Source of the DNA: Pseudonocardia oroxyli
GTDB lineage: Bacteria > Actinomycetota > Actinomycetes > Mycobacteriales > Pseudonocardiaceae
Direction of reading: 5' to 3'
Length of the DNA stretch: 64,000 nt
NCBI RefSeq assembly: GCF_900102195.1
Contig: NZ_FNBE01000007.1
Coordinates: 203,271-267,270 of the forward strand
Below the pieces are notes generated by a model. The model was not told the DNA's origin and did no database searches. It saw only the letters and a program-made list of their open reading frames with translations. The position numbers were made by a program, and so were the translations under genes. Below are positions 16,482 through 25,523 of the stretch, one piece after another (the stretch's first letter is position 1; every line of letters begins with the position of its first letter).

Positions 16482-16998
16482 GCGCGCGGGTGAGCGCCGC
16501 GACCCCGCAGGCCACCCACAACACCTCCCACACGAGCAGCCCGACGACGGCGGCGGGCGCAGGCGGCCCACCGGACACGATGATCAGCGGGGTCAGCACC
16601 ACGAACACCGCGATCCCCAGCGCCAGCGGCACGACACGGGCCCACCCCGTCCACCGCCGTTCGAGCACGACCGCGATGCCGAGCAGGATCATCCCCAGCC
16701 CGACGAGGTTCGGGGAGATCATGAACAACAGGTCCGCGGTCGCGGGCGCGGCCAGGGTGGTCGCCTCGCCGACCGCCAGCCCCACCAGCCCGAGGCCCGC
16801 GAGCGCGGCCCCGGCGCGACCGAGCCCCCTCCGCCCGGCCGCGCCGGAGCCGACGACCGCGAGCAGCACGGCCAGCTCCCCGAGGTGGACCAGCACACGG
16901 GCCAGGTAGGCCCAGTCCGGGTCGGGCATGCCCACCAGCAACGCGACCGTGTAGAGCGTCGCCAGCCCGGTGACCGCGACGCCGATCCGCGCGGTCAC
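16462..16998 (-). CDS. Polytopic membrane protein of unknown function
   Basis: 178 residues with five to six hydrophobic segments and no recognised motif. The GTG at 16998 overlaps the stop of the upstream monooxygenase gene by 4 nt (GTGA), so expression is coupled to it. It is the last gene of a minus-strand run that begins with the sigma-factor operon at 22028. Confidence 0.75.
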   Translation of the reverse strand: MTARIGVAVTGLATLYTVALLVGMPDPDWAYLARVLVHLGELAVLLAVVGSGAAGRRGLGRAGAALAGLGLVGLAVGEATTLAAPATADLLFMISPNLVGLGMILLGIAVVLERRWTGWARVVPLALGIAVFVVLTPLIIVSGGPPAPAAVVGLLVWEVLWVACGVAALTRAPTPAAA

Positions 16999-17264
16999 CG
17001 CGCCACCGCCTCGAACGCGGTGACGTCCGTGGCCGCCTGCGGCAGGACCCCGGCCCGTTCGAAGGCGGGGAAGAGTCGCTCGGCCGCGAACCGGTCCGCG
17101 TGGGCGCGCGACTCCCACTCGTCGACGATCACCAGGACGCCGTCGACGACGCCGACCCGGTGGCTCAGGTTCCCCGCCCCGTTCTCGGGACCGAGTTCGC
17201 GCCGGACCCGTTCGTAGCCGTCCAGGCCCATCCCGGGCGTCCGCGCGATGTGGATGTAGGTCAT
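16995..17264 (-). CDS. ABM-type (antibiotic biosynthesis monooxygenase-like) small protein
   Basis: An 89-residue ferredoxin-like dimeric alpha-beta barrel protein (TYIHIARTPGMGLDGYERV...VIVDEWESRAHADRF). ABM-domain proteins include quinone-forming monooxygenases, heme-degrading enzymes and many of unknown role; no biosynthetic cluster is present, so the name should not be read literally. It lies 30 bp downstream of the ATPase-LuxR gene and is coupled to the membrane gene after it. Confidence 0.8.
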   Translation of the reverse strand: MTYIHIARTPGMGLDGYERVRRELGPENGAGNLSHRVGVVDGVLVIVDEWESRAHADRFAAERLFPAFERAGVLPQAATDVTAFEAVAR

Positions 17265-17294
17265 GGTGTCCCCCTCGTTCGACCAGGGAGGACG

Positions 17295-20015
17295 CTAGGG
17301 AGGGGCGGGCCGCCGGGCGTCGGGCGAACTACTCATCCCACTACTCATCCAGGCCGCGATCCGACCCCGGTTCGACACCCCGAGCTTGGTCAGGATGTGC
17401 TGGACGTGGTTGCCGACGGTCCGCTCGGAGAGCACCAGCGCAGCGGCGATCTCCCGGTTCGACCAGCCCTGCGCGACCAGCTCGGCGACCTCGCGCTCGC
17501 GCGCGGTGAGCGGGCCGCCGTCCCGGCTGAGCAGCTCGTCGATCCGCGCCGTCCACGGCGCCATCCCCAGCTCGACGGCGGTGGGGCGCGCCCGGGTGAG
17601 CAGCAGGCGACCCGCCGGGTCCCCACGCCGCAGGTGGACGGCGCCGAGCTCGCAGGCCGCCTCGACGGCGAACCCGGGCGCGCCGATGCGCTCGCTCGTG
17701 GCCAGCGCGGCCGTCAGGTGCTGGACCGCGCCGTCGAGATCGCCCAGGGCGGCGGCGCAGCTGCCCAGGATCAAGGCGACCGGACCGAGGTAGTTCGCGG
17801 CCCCCGCCCCGCCGACCACGTGCCCGTCCGCATACGGCGCCAGCGCCTCGACGAACCAGGCGACGTCCGCCGGGAGGCCCAGGCCCACCGCGATCTGTGC
17901 CCCCACGGCGAGGGCCTGCACGCGGAAGTACGGCGGGATCTCCCACTCCCGCGGCGGGCCGGTCAGCCGGTACAGCCGCGCCGCCTCCGCGGTCCGTCCA
18001 CTCTCGACGAGTGCGACCGCGGGCCCCAGCCGCGCGAACAGCTGGGCCCGCACCTCGCCGACGTCGTCGATCACCGGCGCAGCGACGTCCGGGGAGTGCC
18101 CGGCGTGGCGGCCCAGCCCGCCCAGCAGGCTGAGGAACGCACCGGTCGCGGCCGGGTGCCCCAACGCATCGAGCAGGGCGAACGCCTCCTCGCCGAGCTC
18201 GCGCGCGGTCGCGAGGTCACCCCGGGCCTGGGCGAGGGCCGCGGTCGCGACGAGCAGGTGCCAGCGCGGGAGCGGACCGGGGCGCCGCTCCACACAGGAG
18301 CGCAGCCGAGTCAGCTCGACCTCGATGCCGCCGAGGTCGCCGCGCTCGAACAGCACGTCGACCGTCCACAGCCTGCCCCACAGCTCGACGTCCGGGCGCC
18401 CGCAGTCCTCGCCCAACGCGGTCATCTGTGCGGCGAGCCCGGCCCGTTCGCCCGAGAACTCGGGCCCGCTGCAGGTGAGCTGCCGAGCCCGCAGGGCCGC
18501 GACGCGCGCCTCCACCGACTGCCGCGAGTCCTCCGCGGCCGCGGCCACTGCCTCGGCGGCGGGGGCACGGGCGCCCTCGACGTCGCCGCCGTAGTACCGC
18601 GCCTCCGCGAGGCGGGCGAGGAGGCGGACCCGCACCGCGCCCGTGGCGGTCGCGAGCGCCCGCACGCACCACGTCTCCACCGTGCGGTCGCGGTCCCGCT
18701 CGCCGATGGCCTCGAGGAGCAGGGCGGCGCGGGCGACGAGCTCCGGCGCGAGGTCGACGGCCTCCCGGCAGGCCGCGAGCGTCTCCGGATGCCGCCCGGC
18801 CGCGGCCTCGGCGGCGGCCAGCCCGAGGAGCGACTCCGCCCGCTCGGCCGGGGGGAGTGCGGCTCCACCGCAGTCCAGGGCGGAGCGGTAGAGGCGCGCC
18901 GCCTCCTCGTGGGCCAGCGCCCGGGTGGCGTCCTCGGCGGCGCGGCGGGCCCACGCGACGGCAGGCGCCCGGTCCCCCACGACGGCGACGGCGGCCCGGT
19001 GCCGCGCGATGTCCGCGGACACCGCGGACAGCCCGTGCCGGTGCAGGTCCTCGAGGGCCTCGGCCGCGCGCAGGTGCAGGACCACGGCCTCCTGCAGCGG
19101 GGTCTGCGCGGCGAGCACCGTGCGGACCAGTCCGTGGGCGAAGCGGAACCGGCCGCCGCCGGAGTCGACCAGCAGCCCGGCCGCCAACGCCGCGCTCACC
19201 GCGGGCAGGCAGGCCACGGTGGGCTCGTCGAGCAGCCGCGCCACCACCGTGAGCTCGACGTCCTCGGCCAGCAACGACGCCGCCCGCAGCAGCCGCTGCA
19301 CCGGCGCGTCGAGCCTGCGGACCCGCGCGGTGATCACGTCCCCGACCCCGCCCATGCTGCGCCCGACCGCCGCGGGGGACGACCGCGCCAGCTCACGCAG
19401 GAACAACGGGTTGCCCCCGCCGACCCGCACGGCCCACGCCACGTCGGTCGTGTCCGCGGCCGGTTCCGCGGCCGGTTCCGCCACCGGCCCCGCGCCCGCG
19501 TCGCCCGTCGCCGCGACCGCGCGGACCAGGTCGGCCGCGGCCTCGTCCGGGAGCCCACCCACCGCGAGCCGTGCGACGTCGGGACCGCTGAGCAGGTCGG
19601 GGCCCACCCGATCCCACCCGGCCCCCGACTCGCCGGTCCGCCGGGTGGCGCACACGACGACCGGGGCGCCAGCCCGCAGCAGCCGGTGCAGCACGAGGAG
19701 CGAGGGCTCGTCGGCCCACTGGACGTCGTCCACGACCAGGAGGCCCCCACCGGCCAACGCCGCCCGCAGCTCGCCGACCAGGGCGAACCGGTCACCCGCC
19801 GCGTCCGGCCGGACATCGGGCACGAGCTGGCGCCACAGCCACAGCGGGGGCGCGCCCTCGTCCACGCCGTAGGCCCACCGAGCGGCGCCGAGCTCGCGGA
19901 CCAGGCTGGTCTTGCCGATCCCCGCCTCGCCCTCGACCAGGACCAGCCGCGGCCCGGGCGCCGCGGCCATCCGGCGCAGCGCGGCCAGCTCGGACGCGCG
20001 GCCGACCAGCTGCAT
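17295..20015 (-). CDS. Large ATPase-LuxR (LAL/MalT-like) transcriptional regulator
   Basis: 906 residues. The N-terminal AAA/STAND ATPase has Walker A GEAGIGKT at 29-36 and Walker B LLVVDDVQWAD near 97. A long Ala/Leu-rich TPR-like middle follows, and a C-terminal LuxR HTH (LTAREREVAELVAQGWSNRE...GNHVQHILTKLGV). LAL regulators sense an inducer through the ATPase and activate transcription. ATG at 20015 (MQLVGRASEL) is the usual family start; the ORF extends 9 codons further. It lies 52 bp after sigJ, and ABM and membrane genes follow. Confidence 0.93.
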   Translation of the reverse strand: MQLVGRASELAALRRMAAAPGPRLVLVEGEAGIGKTSLVRELGAARWAYGVDEGAPPLWLWRQLVPDVRPDAAGDRFALVGELRAALAGGGLLVVDDVQWADEPSLLVLHRLLRAGAPVVVCATRRTGESGAGWDRVGPDLLSGPDVARLAVGGLPDEAAADLVRAVAATGDAGAGPVAEPAAEPAADTTDVAWAVRVGGGNPLFLRELARSSPAAVGRSMGGVGDVITARVRRLDAPVQRLLRAASLLAEDVELTVVARLLDEPTVACLPAVSAALAAGLLVDSGGGRFRFAHGLVRTVLAAQTPLQEAVVLHLRAAEALEDLHRHGLSAVSADIARHRAAVAVVGDRAPAVAWARRAAEDATRALAHEEAARLYRSALDCGGAALPPAERAESLLGLAAAEAAAGRHPETLAACREAVDLAPELVARAALLLEAIGERDRDRTVETWCVRALATATGAVRVRLLARLAEARYYGGDVEGARAPAAEAVAAAAEDSRQSVEARVAALRARQLTCSGPEFSGERAGLAAQMTALGEDCGRPDVELWGRLWTVDVLFERGDLGGIEVELTRLRSCVERRPGPLPRWHLLVATAALAQARGDLATARELGEEAFALLDALGHPAATGAFLSLLGGLGRHAGHSPDVAAPVIDDVGEVRAQLFARLGPAVALVESGRTAEAARLYRLTGPPREWEIPPYFRVQALAVGAQIAVGLGLPADVAWFVEALAPYADGHVVGGAGAANYLGPVALILGSCAAALGDLDGAVQHLTAALATSERIGAPGFAVEAACELGAVHLRRGDPAGRLLLTRARPTAVELGMAPWTARIDELLSRDGGPLTAREREVAELVAQGWSNREIAAALVLSERTVGNHVQHILTKLGVSNRGRIAAWMSSGMSSSPDARRPAPP

Positions 20016-20067
20016 GGAGCGCACCGTAGCCGCTCGGCCCACCCGCGGGAACGCGTCGCCGATCGGG

Positions 20068-20949
20068 TCAGCGGCTCACCCGGCGCGGCGACCCGAAGTC
20101 GGCGAGCTTGTCCGGGTTGCGGACGGCGTAGACGTGCGTGATCAGGCCGTCGGCGACCTCGAAGAGGAAGACCCCCTCCAGCCGCGCGGCGGAGTGCACC
20201 ACGACCGCGGGCGCACCGTTGCTCAGCACCGACTCGAACCGCAGGCCCGCCACGGTCTCGCTCATCCGGAGCATGCCGCCCAGCAGCGCCAGCACCCGCT
20301 GCGCGCCGACGACCGGGCGGCGCGCGGCGCTGAGCTTGCCGCCGCCGTCCGCCGTCCAGACGACGTCGGGCGCCAGCAACGCCATCAGCGACTCGACGTC
20401 CCCGCCGGCCGCCGCCGCCAGGAAGCGCTCGGTGACCCGCGCGGCCTCCACCGGCTCGTACCGCTTGCGCCGCGCGTGCACGTGCTCCCGGGCACGGTGG
20501 GCGATCTGGCGGACGGTCGCCACCGGCCTGCCCACGGCCTCCGCGATCTCGGCATGGTCGAACCCGAACACCTCGCGCAGCACGAACACCGCGCGTTCGT
20601 CCGGGCCGAGGGTCTCCAAGACCACGAGCATGGCCATGGAGACCGACTCGGCCAGCACGACGTCGGTGTCCGCGCCGTCGACCCCGACCGTCTGGACGGG
20701 CTCCGGCAGCCACGGCCCCACGTACTCCTCGCGCCGCCGCGCCGAGGTCCGCAGCGCGTTCAACGCCTGCCGGGTGACGACCCGCGCGAGGTAGGACTTG
20801 TCGTCCCGGACCACCTCCAGGTCGACGTCCGCCCAGCGCAGGTAGCTCTCCTGCAGGACGTCGTCCGCCTCGGCGGCCGAGCCGAGGATCTCGTAGGCGA
20901 TGGTGAACAGCAGGGGCCGCAGTGCGGTGAAGCGCTCCGCGTGGGTCAC
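20068..20949 (-). CDS. sigJ: ECF41-group RNA polymerase sigma factor (SigJ-like)
   Basis: 293 residues: sigma-2 and sigma-4 regions in the first 170, then a SnoaL-like C-terminal extension. The three ECF41 hallmarks are present: WLPEP in the linker, DGGGK in the extension and NPDKL near the end. In ECF41 factors the fused extension replaces a separate anti-sigma factor and modulates activity. GTG at 20949 overlaps the upstream FAD-oxidoreductase gene by 4 nt, matching the known linkage of ECF41 with carboxymuconolactone decarboxylase/oxidoreductase/epimerase genes. Confidence 0.94.
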   Translation of the reverse strand: MTHAERFTALRPLLFTIAYEILGSAAEADDVLQESYLRWADVDLEVVRDDKSYLARVVTRQALNALRTSARRREEYVGPWLPEPVQTVGVDGADTDVVLAESVSMAMLVVLETLGPDERAVFVLREVFGFDHAEIAEAVGRPVATVRQIAHRAREHVHARRKRYEPVEAARVTERFLAAAAGGDVESLMALLAPDVVWTADGGGKLSAARRPVVGAQRVLALLGGMLRMSETVAGLRFESVLSNGAPAVVVHSAARLEGVFLFEVADGLITHVYAVRNPDKLADFGSPRRVSR

Positions 20950-22028
20950 GGGACGAGCGTCTTCCGGTACCCGCCCTTCAGCGTCGGGCTCGCCCCTCTG
21001 CGCACCGCCCACACCGTGCTGCGACACACCGCCTCCTTGATCCACGCGGCGGGCCGCCCGCCGATCACGGTGTCGGTCGGGGTGTCGTCCCGGCGTGCCA
21101 CCTGGATCGCGCCCGCGTGCCTGCCGAGGCTGACACACTGCCCCACGAACGCCGGGTCGATCACGCCGGGTTCGGTGCCGGCGATCCGGGCCAGCACGGT
21201 GTCGGCGGCGTGCTGGGCCAGGGGCAGCGCGGCCTGGCAGCTCATCCGCAGCGGCCGTCCCGACGGCGCGGCCGAGTCCCCGGCGGCGACGATCCGGTCG
21301 TCGTCGAGGCTGGTCAGGGTCTCGTCGGTGAGCAGCCGACCCGGTTCGTCGGTCCGCAGGCCGCTGCGCGCGGCGAGCTGGGGTACCCCGAACCCGGCCG
21401 TCCAGATCGTGACCGCGCTCGGCCGCGGCACCCCGTCCACGACGACCTCCCCGGGCCGCACGTCGTCCACGTGTCCCACGAGCAGCGTCACGCCGAGGCC
21501 CCGCAGCCTGGCCGCGACCCGCCCCCTGCCGTTCTCCGACAGGCTGGGGGCGAGCGCGCCGACCAGGGTGACCGGGTGCCCCTGTTCGGCCAGCTCGGCG
21601 GCCGTCTCGACGCCGGTCAGCCCACCCCCGACGATCGTCACCGGCCCGGCCCCGAGCGCGACGCGCAGCTTCTGCGCGTCCTCCAGCTCGGCGACCGAGT
21701 AGGCGTGCTCGGGCACCGTGACCCCGCTGCCCACCGCGTAGACGAGGTGGTCGTAGTCGAGCGTCTGCCCGACGAGCTCGACCCGGCGGGCGGCGGCGTC
21801 GATCCGCACCGCCTCGTCGACCACGAGCCGGACGCCGTCGGCCAGCATCCGCCCCAGGTCGACCGTCGCGTCGTGGGTGCCGGCGACCAGCTGGTGCAGT
21901 CGGATCCGCTGCACGAACTCGGGCCGCGGGTTCACGACCGTGACGGCGGCGTGGGGGGCCAGGCGGTTGGCGGCGAGGGTGCCCGCGTAGCCCCCGCCGA
22001 GGACGATGACCTGCTGCTGTGCGCTCAT
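20946..22028 (-). CDS. NAD(P)/FAD-dependent oxidoreductase (NDH-2/AIF-like)
   Basis: A 360-residue pyridine nucleotide-disulfide oxidoreductase-fold protein. FAD motif VIVLGGGYAGTLAANRL at 7-23, NAD motif VTIVGGGLTGVETAAELAEQG near 147, and the second FAD motif IVAAGDSAA near 260. It is the usual COE partner of an ECF41 sigma factor: the stop overlaps the sigJ start, so both come from one transcript beginning at ATG 22028. Substrate unknown. Confidence 0.92.
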   Translation of the reverse strand: MSAQQQVIVLGGGYAGTLAANRLAPHAAVTVVNPRPEFVQRIRLHQLVAGTHDATVDLGRMLADGVRLVVDEAVRIDAAARRVELVGQTLDYDHLVYAVGSGVTVPEHAYSVAELEDAQKLRVALGAGPVTIVGGGLTGVETAAELAEQGHPVTLVGALAPSLSENGRGRVAARLRGLGVTLLVGHVDDVRPGEVVVDGVPRPSAVTIWTAGFGVPQLAARSGLRTDEPGRLLTDETLTSLDDDRIVAAGDSAAPSGRPLRMSCQAALPLAQHAADTVLARIAGTEPGVIDPAFVGQCVSLGRHAGAIQVARRDDTPTDTVIGGRPAAWIKEAVCRSTVWAVRRGASPTLKGGYRKTLVP

Positions 22029-22170
22029 ACCCCCGAGACACCGGCGCCCCCGGGACCGTGACGCGATGTGCTGCCCGTCACACCAGCGAGGGCGGCGCTC
22101 GCCGAGGTAACGAGACGGGCCCGACCGCGAGTCCTTCCCCGAACGATCACGTCCACAAGGGAGCGCGCCG

Positions 22171-23931
22171 GTGGCAGGACTCTCACGCCGGGGCTTCCTC
22201 GCCTCCGTCGCCGCGCTCTCCGCGGCCTGGCAGCTCGACCCCCTCGAGCTCGGGCAGGCCCTCGCCCAGCAGGCCACCCCGTCCACCGCACTGTCCACAC
22301 TGCACCAGACGATCCTGCAGGGCCCGGTGGCGCAGGGGCGGTACCGCACCCTCGTCGCGGGCCCCGGCGAGCCCTACCTCCCCCGGCTCGACGTCCTGCG
22401 CCGGGCGCCGGACGCGGACCGGGCCCGGGCCCGCCGGTCGCTGCTCTACCTCGGCCACCTCTCCGACATGCACGTCATCGACGCCCAGTCGCCCGGCCGG
22501 ATCGAACCGATGATCGTGCAGGACCACTCGGCCTGGGCGTCGGCCTTCCATCCCCAGGACCCGCTGACGGTGCACGTGCTCGCCGCGATGACCCAGGCCC
22601 TGACCGACCTGCGGTTCAGCCCGCTGACCGGCGCGCCGATGGGGGCCGCGATGGTCACCGGGGACAGCGCGGACATGCACTCCCACCACGAGCTGCGCTG
22701 GTACATCGACGTGCTCGACGGTCGCCCGGTCACACCGGACAGCGGCAGGCCCGGGGTGTACGAGGGCCTGCAGGCCTGGTCGGACGCGGTGTGGGCGTAC
22801 CGCCCGGAGGACCCGGCCGGCGGCGGGTTCGGCGACTACGGCTTCCCGCGGATGCCCGGCCTGCTCGACCGCGCGATCGCGGGCCCGGTCCAGCCCGTCG
22901 GGCTGCCCGCGCCCTGGTACGCGGTCTACGGCAACCACGACACCCTGCTGCTGGGCACGTTCGGGATCAGTCCGCAGTTCCGGACCATGGCGACCGGGGA
23001 CCGCAAGGCGCTGGCGTGGGAGGCGCTCGCGGCGGACGTCCTGGGCGGGTACGCGGCCACCGCGAGCCCGCTCCAACGCCTGGTCGGCGCCCTCGACCAG
23101 CGGTTCGGTCTCACCCCGGGCTTCCGCACGGTCACGGCCGATTCCCGACGGCGGATCTTCGAGCAGCAGGAGTTCATGGCGGCCCATTTCGACACGGCAC
23201 CGAACCCCGGCCCGGTCGGGCACGGGTTCACCCGCGCCAACCTGGACTCGGGCGAGACGTGGTGGAGCGCGGACATCACCCCGCAGGTCCGGGTGTTCGG
23301 GCTGGACACCTGCAACCAGGTCGCCGGGCCGGACGGCGCGGTCCCGGACACCCAGTTCCGCTGGCTGCGCGCACAGCTGGAGCAGACGACGGACCGACTG
23401 GTGCTCGTCCTCAGCCACCACAACTCGCTGACCCTGGAGAACCGGGCGCTGCGGCCGGGCGCGACCGAGGTGCTGCACGGCGCCGAGGAGTTCGTGGACC
23501 TGCTGCTCGACTTCCCGAACGTCGTCGCCTGGCTGAACGGGCACACCCACCTCAACCAGATCCTCGCCCACACCCGCGGCGACCGGGGCTTCTGGGAGAT
23601 CACCACGGCGTCCTGCATCGACTTCCCGCAGCAACAGCAGGTCGTGGAGCTGGTGGACAACCGGGACGGCACGATGTCGATCTTCACGACGGTCGTCGAC
23701 CACGCCTCCCCGCTCACCGCGAGCCCCGGTGGCAGCCTCGCCGACCTCGCGGGCACCAGCCGCGAGCTCGCCGCCAACGACTGGATCGAGGACCCGTTCA
23801 TGCGCCGCGGCTCCCCACTCGACCGCAACACCGAGCTCCTCCTGCCCGCCCCCTTCGACCTCGCCACCATCACCGACGCGGCGCTGGAGGCCCAGGCCAA
23901 CACCGACCTCGCCCGGATGGTGGCCCGGTGA
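22171..23931 (+). CDS. Tat-exported metallophosphoesterase (PPA1498/TIGR03767 type)
   Basis: 586 residues. The N-terminus LSRRGFLASVAALS is a Tat signal with twin arginine. Calcineurin-like motifs: LGHLSDMHVID near residue 95, MVTGDSADM near 165, GNHDT near 255, SHHNS near 415 and NGHTHLNQI near 455. Export by Tat suggests folding with metal before secretion; substrate unknown. GTG at 22171. The next gene starts inside the stop codon, giving a three-gene operon with a lipoprotein and a membrane protein. Confidence 0.9.
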   Translation: MAGLSRRGFLASVAALSAAWQLDPLELGQALAQQATPSTALSTLHQTILQGPVAQGRYRTLVAGPGEPYLPRLDVLRRAPDADRARARRSLLYLGHLSDMHVIDAQSPGRIEPMIVQDHSAWASAFHPQDPLTVHVLAAMTQALTDLRFSPLTGAPMGAAMVTGDSADMHSHHELRWYIDVLDGRPVTPDSGRPGVYEGLQAWSDAVWAYRPEDPAGGGFGDYGFPRMPGLLDRAIAGPVQPVGLPAPWYAVYGNHDTLLLGTFGISPQFRTMATGDRKALAWEALAADVLGGYAATASPLQRLVGALDQRFGLTPGFRTVTADSRRRIFEQQEFMAAHFDTAPNPGPVGHGFTRANLDSGETWWSADITPQVRVFGLDTCNQVAGPDGAVPDTQFRWLRAQLEQTTDRLVLVLSHHNSLTLENRALRPGATEVLHGAEEFVDLLLDFPNVVAWLNGHTHLNQILAHTRGDRGFWEITTASCIDFPQQQQVVELVDNRDGTMSIFTTVVDHASPLTASPGGSLADLAGTSRELAANDWIEDPFMRRGSPLDRNTELLLPAPFDLATITDAALEAQANTDLARMVAR

Positions 23932-24320
23932 GCCCGACGAGCAGCGGCCTGCGGCCGCCCGTGCGTGGAAAGTGGTGCCAGAGCACCACTTTCCACGCAC
24001 GACCCCTGGTGGTCCTGGTCGCGCTGGTCACGGCCGGGTGCTCGCAGGTGGCCGCGGTCGCGCCCGTCGGCGGGACGCGGGAGGCGCTGGTCCGGTTCGC
24101 GGGCAACGACGTGCTGGTCGTGCAGGGCGTGAGCATCCTGGCAGCGCCGGTCTGCACGTCCGACGCCGGCGCCGTGACCTGCGCCGGGACGACCACGGAC
24201 GGCACCGCGATCACCGTGTCCGCTCCACCGGACGGGCCGATGACGGTGCGCGTCGGCGACCGCGTCCTCTACGACGGGCCGGTGCAGACGGTGATCGACG
24301 AGGCGGGGCGGCCGTCGTGA
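23928..24320 (+). CDS. Small putative lipoprotein, N-terminus crossed by a palindrome
   Basis: 130 residues from GTG at 23928, which overlaps the previous stop (GTGA). Residues 12-25 are encoded by the palindrome at 23960-24001 (RGKWCQSTTFHA), then a hydrophobic stretch and a lipobox-like TAGC. The mature part is a small beta-rich domain of unknown family. A GTG at 24009 after the palindrome would remove the basic n-region, so the longer start is preferred. Coupled to the next gene by a 4-nt overlap. Confidence 0.65.
   Translation: MSPTSSGLRPPVRGKWCQSTTFHARPLVVLVALVTAGCSQVAAVAPVGGTREALVRFAGNDVLVVQGVSILAAPVCTSDAGAVTCAGTTTDGTAITVSAPPDGPMTVRVGDRVLYDGPVQTVIDEAGRPS
23960..24001. repeat. Perfect 19-nt-arm palindrome, copy 1
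   Basis: CGTGCGTGGAAAGTGGTGC, loop CAGA, then the exact complement. A second copy at 34230-34271 is identical except for one A-T pair that is T-A there, with both arms changed. Such a compensated change is what selection on a hairpin would leave. This copy lies in the 5' part of a coding frame, not after a gene. Confidence 0.85.
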
Positions 24321-24928
24321 GGGTGCTGTTGGTGATCGTGGTGCACGCCGCGGTGCAGGCGCTGTTGGTCCTGGACGACCCCACGCCCGGCCAGACGACG
24401 GACTTCCTGCTCGCCGCCGTGGTGTCGGGGGCGGTGCTGGTCGCGGCGGTGTGGCTCGTCGCGGTGCTCGTGAGCGGGCCGGTGCCGCACCGCAACGGCG
24501 CCGCGCCCGGCCGGATCGTGCTCGCCCCCGAGCGTCCCGGCGGCGCGCCCGTGGTGGTGGAGCCGGAGCCCGGCGCGGTCCGGCCCTGGCGTCCGGTCGT
24601 CCTGCTGCGGGTGATCGTGCTCGGCGTGCTGGCGGTGGCCGCGAGCCTGCTGAGCCCGGTCCTCGTGCCCATCGTGCTGGTGCTGGGTGCGCCGCTGCTC
24701 GTCGCGCGTCCGTCGGTGTACCGGCGCCCGATCGCGCTCCTGTGGACGGCGTTCGGGCTGGTCCTGGCCGCCGTGAGCTGGGCGGGCGCGCTGCTGCTCG
24801 GCTTCTTCGTCACCGGTCCGGTCGCGGCCTTCGCGACGTGGCTGTGGTTCGGGGCGGCCGCCGCGTTCCTGTTGTGGCGATGGGCGATGAGTTCTCGCGC
24901 TCCCCTCGGTCAGTATGGGCAACACTGA
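24317..24928 (+). CDS. Polytopic membrane protein of unknown function
   Basis: 203 residues with five to six hydrophobic segments and a proline-rich cytoplasmic-like loop between the second and third. No family was recognised. GTG at 24317 overlaps the stop of the lipoprotein gene, and these two plus the Tat phosphoesterase form a coupled operon. Confidence 0.7.
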   Translation: MRVLLVIVVHAAVQALLVLDDPTPGQTTDFLLAAVVSGAVLVAAVWLVAVLVSGPVPHRNGAAPGRIVLAPERPGGAPVVVEPEPGAVRPWRPVVLLRVIVLGVLAVAASLLSPVLVPIVLVLGAPLLVARPSVYRRPIALLWTAFGLVLAAVSWAGALLLGFFVTGPVAAFATWLWFGAAAAFLLWRWAMSSRAPLGQYGQH

Positions 24929-24944
24929 CCCGAGAGGATCTTCG

Positions 24945-25523
24945 ATGACCCGCATGCTGATCTCCACCGCGTTCGTCTCGCTCGACGGTGTCGTCGAGGC
25001 CCCGGGCGGTGAGCCCGGCTACCGCAACTCCGGCTGGACCGCCGACGGCATCGAGTTCGACCCGGCCGCCTACGAGCTCAAGGGCACCGAGCAGGCCGAG
25101 GCGTCCGCGATGCTGATCGGCCGCCTCAGCTACGAGGCCTTCGCCCCGGTCTGGCCGGGGATGACCGAGGTGTTCCCGCAGTACAACGCCATGCCGAAGT
25201 ACGTCGTGTCGACCACGCTCAAGGAGGAGGACCTCGTCGACAACTGGGGCGAGATCACGATCCTGCGCTCCCTCGACGAGGTGGCCGCGCTGAAGGAGAC
25301 CGACGGCGGCCCGATCAGCATGCACGGCAGCGCCACCCTCAACCGCGCCCTCTCCGACGCGGGCCTGATCGACCGCTACCACCTGCTCGTCTTCCCGGTC
25401 CTGCTCGGCGCGGGCAAGCGCCTGTTCAGCCAGACCGACAAGGACAAGCAGCCGCTGCGGCTGGTGGAGAGCCAGGCCTACGGCAACGGCATCCAGAAGC
25501 AGGTGTTCGACGTCGTCCGCTAA
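24945..25523 (+). CDS. Dihydrofolate reductase/RibD C-terminal family protein
   Basis: 192 residues. MLISTAFVSLDGVVEAPGG opens the RibD_C fold, with LIGRLSYEAFAPVWPGM near residue 50 and ISMHGSATLNRALSDAGLID near 124. These paralogues use NADPH but their substrates are mostly unknown. ATG at 24945 has GAGAGG upstream and is preferred to the in-frame ATG at 24915. The 3' end overlaps the convergent methyltransferase gene by 4 bp. Confidence 0.88.
   Translation: MTRMLISTAFVSLDGVVEAPGGEPGYRNSGWTADGIEFDPAAYELKGTEQAEASAMLIGRLSYEAFAPVWPGMTEVFPQYNAMPKYVVSTTLKEEDLVDNWGEITILRSLDEVAALKETDGGPISMHGSATLNRALSDAGLIDRYHLLVFPVLLGAGKRLFSQTDKDKQPLRLVESQAYGNGIQKQVFDVVR

Noticed and set aside
16995..17264. Antibiotic biosynthesis cluster suggested by the ABM protein
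   Set aside because: No polyketide, peptide or terpene synthase genes are present; ABM proteins are common outside such clusters.
17100..20141. A 1013-codon plus-strand frame opposite the LAL regulator gene
   Set aside because: Arg/Pro/His/Gly-rich product without any fold signature; a GC-driven shadow of the minus-strand gene, as are many other long antisense frames in the window.
22050..22090. ECF41-type promoter upstream of the FAD oxidoreductase (TGTGACG with CGTC, minus strand)
   Set aside because: The spacing between the two boxes is only 12 nt and the first box deviates from TGTCACA, so autoregulation could not be supported.
22183..24000. A 605-codon minus-strand frame under the phosphoesterase gene
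   Set aside because: The opposite strand encodes a complete Tat phosphoesterase with all metal motifs; the minus frame has low-complexity Val/Arg/Glu/Gly sequence.
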